Shown piece by piece: positions 33,392 through 33,577 of a stretch of 33,577 nucleotides of DNA. Each line of letters starts with the position of its first letter. Position 1 is the first letter of the stretch. Position numbers and translations under genes: made by a program. The notes beneath the pieces are model-generated. The model had not been told where the DNA came from, made no database searches, and saw only the letters and a list, made by a program, of their open reading frames with translations. Origin of the DNA: Verrucomicrobiota bacterium (GTDB lineage Bacteria > Verrucomicrobiota > Verrucomicrobiia > Verrucomicrobiales > DEV007); NCBI GenBank assembly GCA_030625775.1, contig DAOUQC010000057.1:1-33577 (forward strand), read 5' to 3'.

Positions 33392-33577
33392 TCACGAATT
33401 CGTCAAAAGAGATCATTACGCTTGGATCCTTTTCGGCCTCGCAGACACGTTCAGCGACTTCCTCATCGCTGACCCAATGATGGGGGCTCTCAAGGCTATG
33501 AAGAAGCTGAGAAGCTAACGAGGCTCTCTGTTCCTCGGAAAGCTTGGATGCTTCCGTTACTATTTCCTCAAGTTGCA
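33366..33577 (-). CDS. Addiction-module antitoxin, nearly complete at the window edge
   Basis: A minus-strand frame from the right edge ends at the stop 33366-33368. It reads QLEEIVTEASKLSEEQRASLASQLLHSLES, then SDEEVAERVCEAEKDPSVMISFDEFVSGI, which is the pattern of the small helical 'putative addiction module component' family. The last two window bases are TG in frame directly before the first glutamine, so the start codon ATG is probably cut by one base at the edge and the protein would have about 70 residues. It is the partner of the ParE-like toxin that overlaps its end. Confidence 0.8.
   Translation of the reverse strand, partial: QLEEIVTEASKLSEEQRASLASQLLHSLESPHHWVSDEEVAERVCEAEKDPSVMISFDEFVSGIKRSGS

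Overview
This window looks like chromosomal DNA of a Planctomycetes-Verrucomicrobia group bacterium, most likely a verrucomicrobium. That placement is inferred from gene content: a secreted PQQ-type beta-propeller protein with a built-in methyltransferase fold, a secreted squalene-cyclase-like repeat protein, double-thioredoxin exported proteins, a peptidase U32/ferredoxin pair, and large PAS-rich sensor kinases. Shine-Dalgarno sites are often weak, and several intergenic spaces hold short degenerate tandem repeats. No rRNA, tRNA, CRISPR array or insertion sequence was found.

Layout. 1-3006: a partial FIST-like gene at the left edge, a small cyclic-nucleotide-binding-fold protein, a nitrobindin-like beta-barrel, a single-HKD phospholipase-D-like protein, and a membrane-anchored coiled-coil protein on the minus strand. 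3237-9967: a plus-strand run with metX, a Dabb protein overlapping an alpha/beta hydrolase, a Ca2+/H+ antiporter, an SGNH hydrolase, an aldo/keto reductase and a redoxin-thioredoxin fusion. 10074-15474: a lipoprotein, a hairpin-rich spacer, then STAS protein, GAF-PP2C phosphatase, grpE, dnaJ and rsmE, which reads as a stress-response block. 15517-20218 (minus): a cell-wall amidase, the remnant of a zeta-toxin-like kinase (5' truncated and frameshifted), and the 1008-residue propeller/methyltransferase protein. 20449-25296: valS, a repeat-containing spacer, dtd (minus) and the cyclase-like protein. 25310-30752 (minus): a Phd/PIN toxin-antitoxin pair, a hybrid histidine kinase, and an upstream PAS kinase whose phospho-acceptor histidine and receiver residues appear degenerate. 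30951-32839 (plus): a YdcH-like protein, a U32 family protein with a possible structured leader, and a ferredoxin. 33080-33577 (minus): a ParE-like toxin and its antitoxin, followed by a long imperfect inverted repeat.

Functionally, the clearest linked groups are the STAS/PP2C partner-switch genes next to GrpE/DnaJ, the two sensor kinases 20 bases apart, and the U32 protein with its ferredoxin. The most unusual items are the His-less kinase paired with a complete hybrid kinase, the propeller-methyltransferase fusion, the decayed zeta-like gene fused against the propeller gene's stop codon, and the inverted repeat beside the right-edge toxin gene. I do not see a clearly new defence or mobile system; the kinase pair is the best candidate for an undescribed arrangement.
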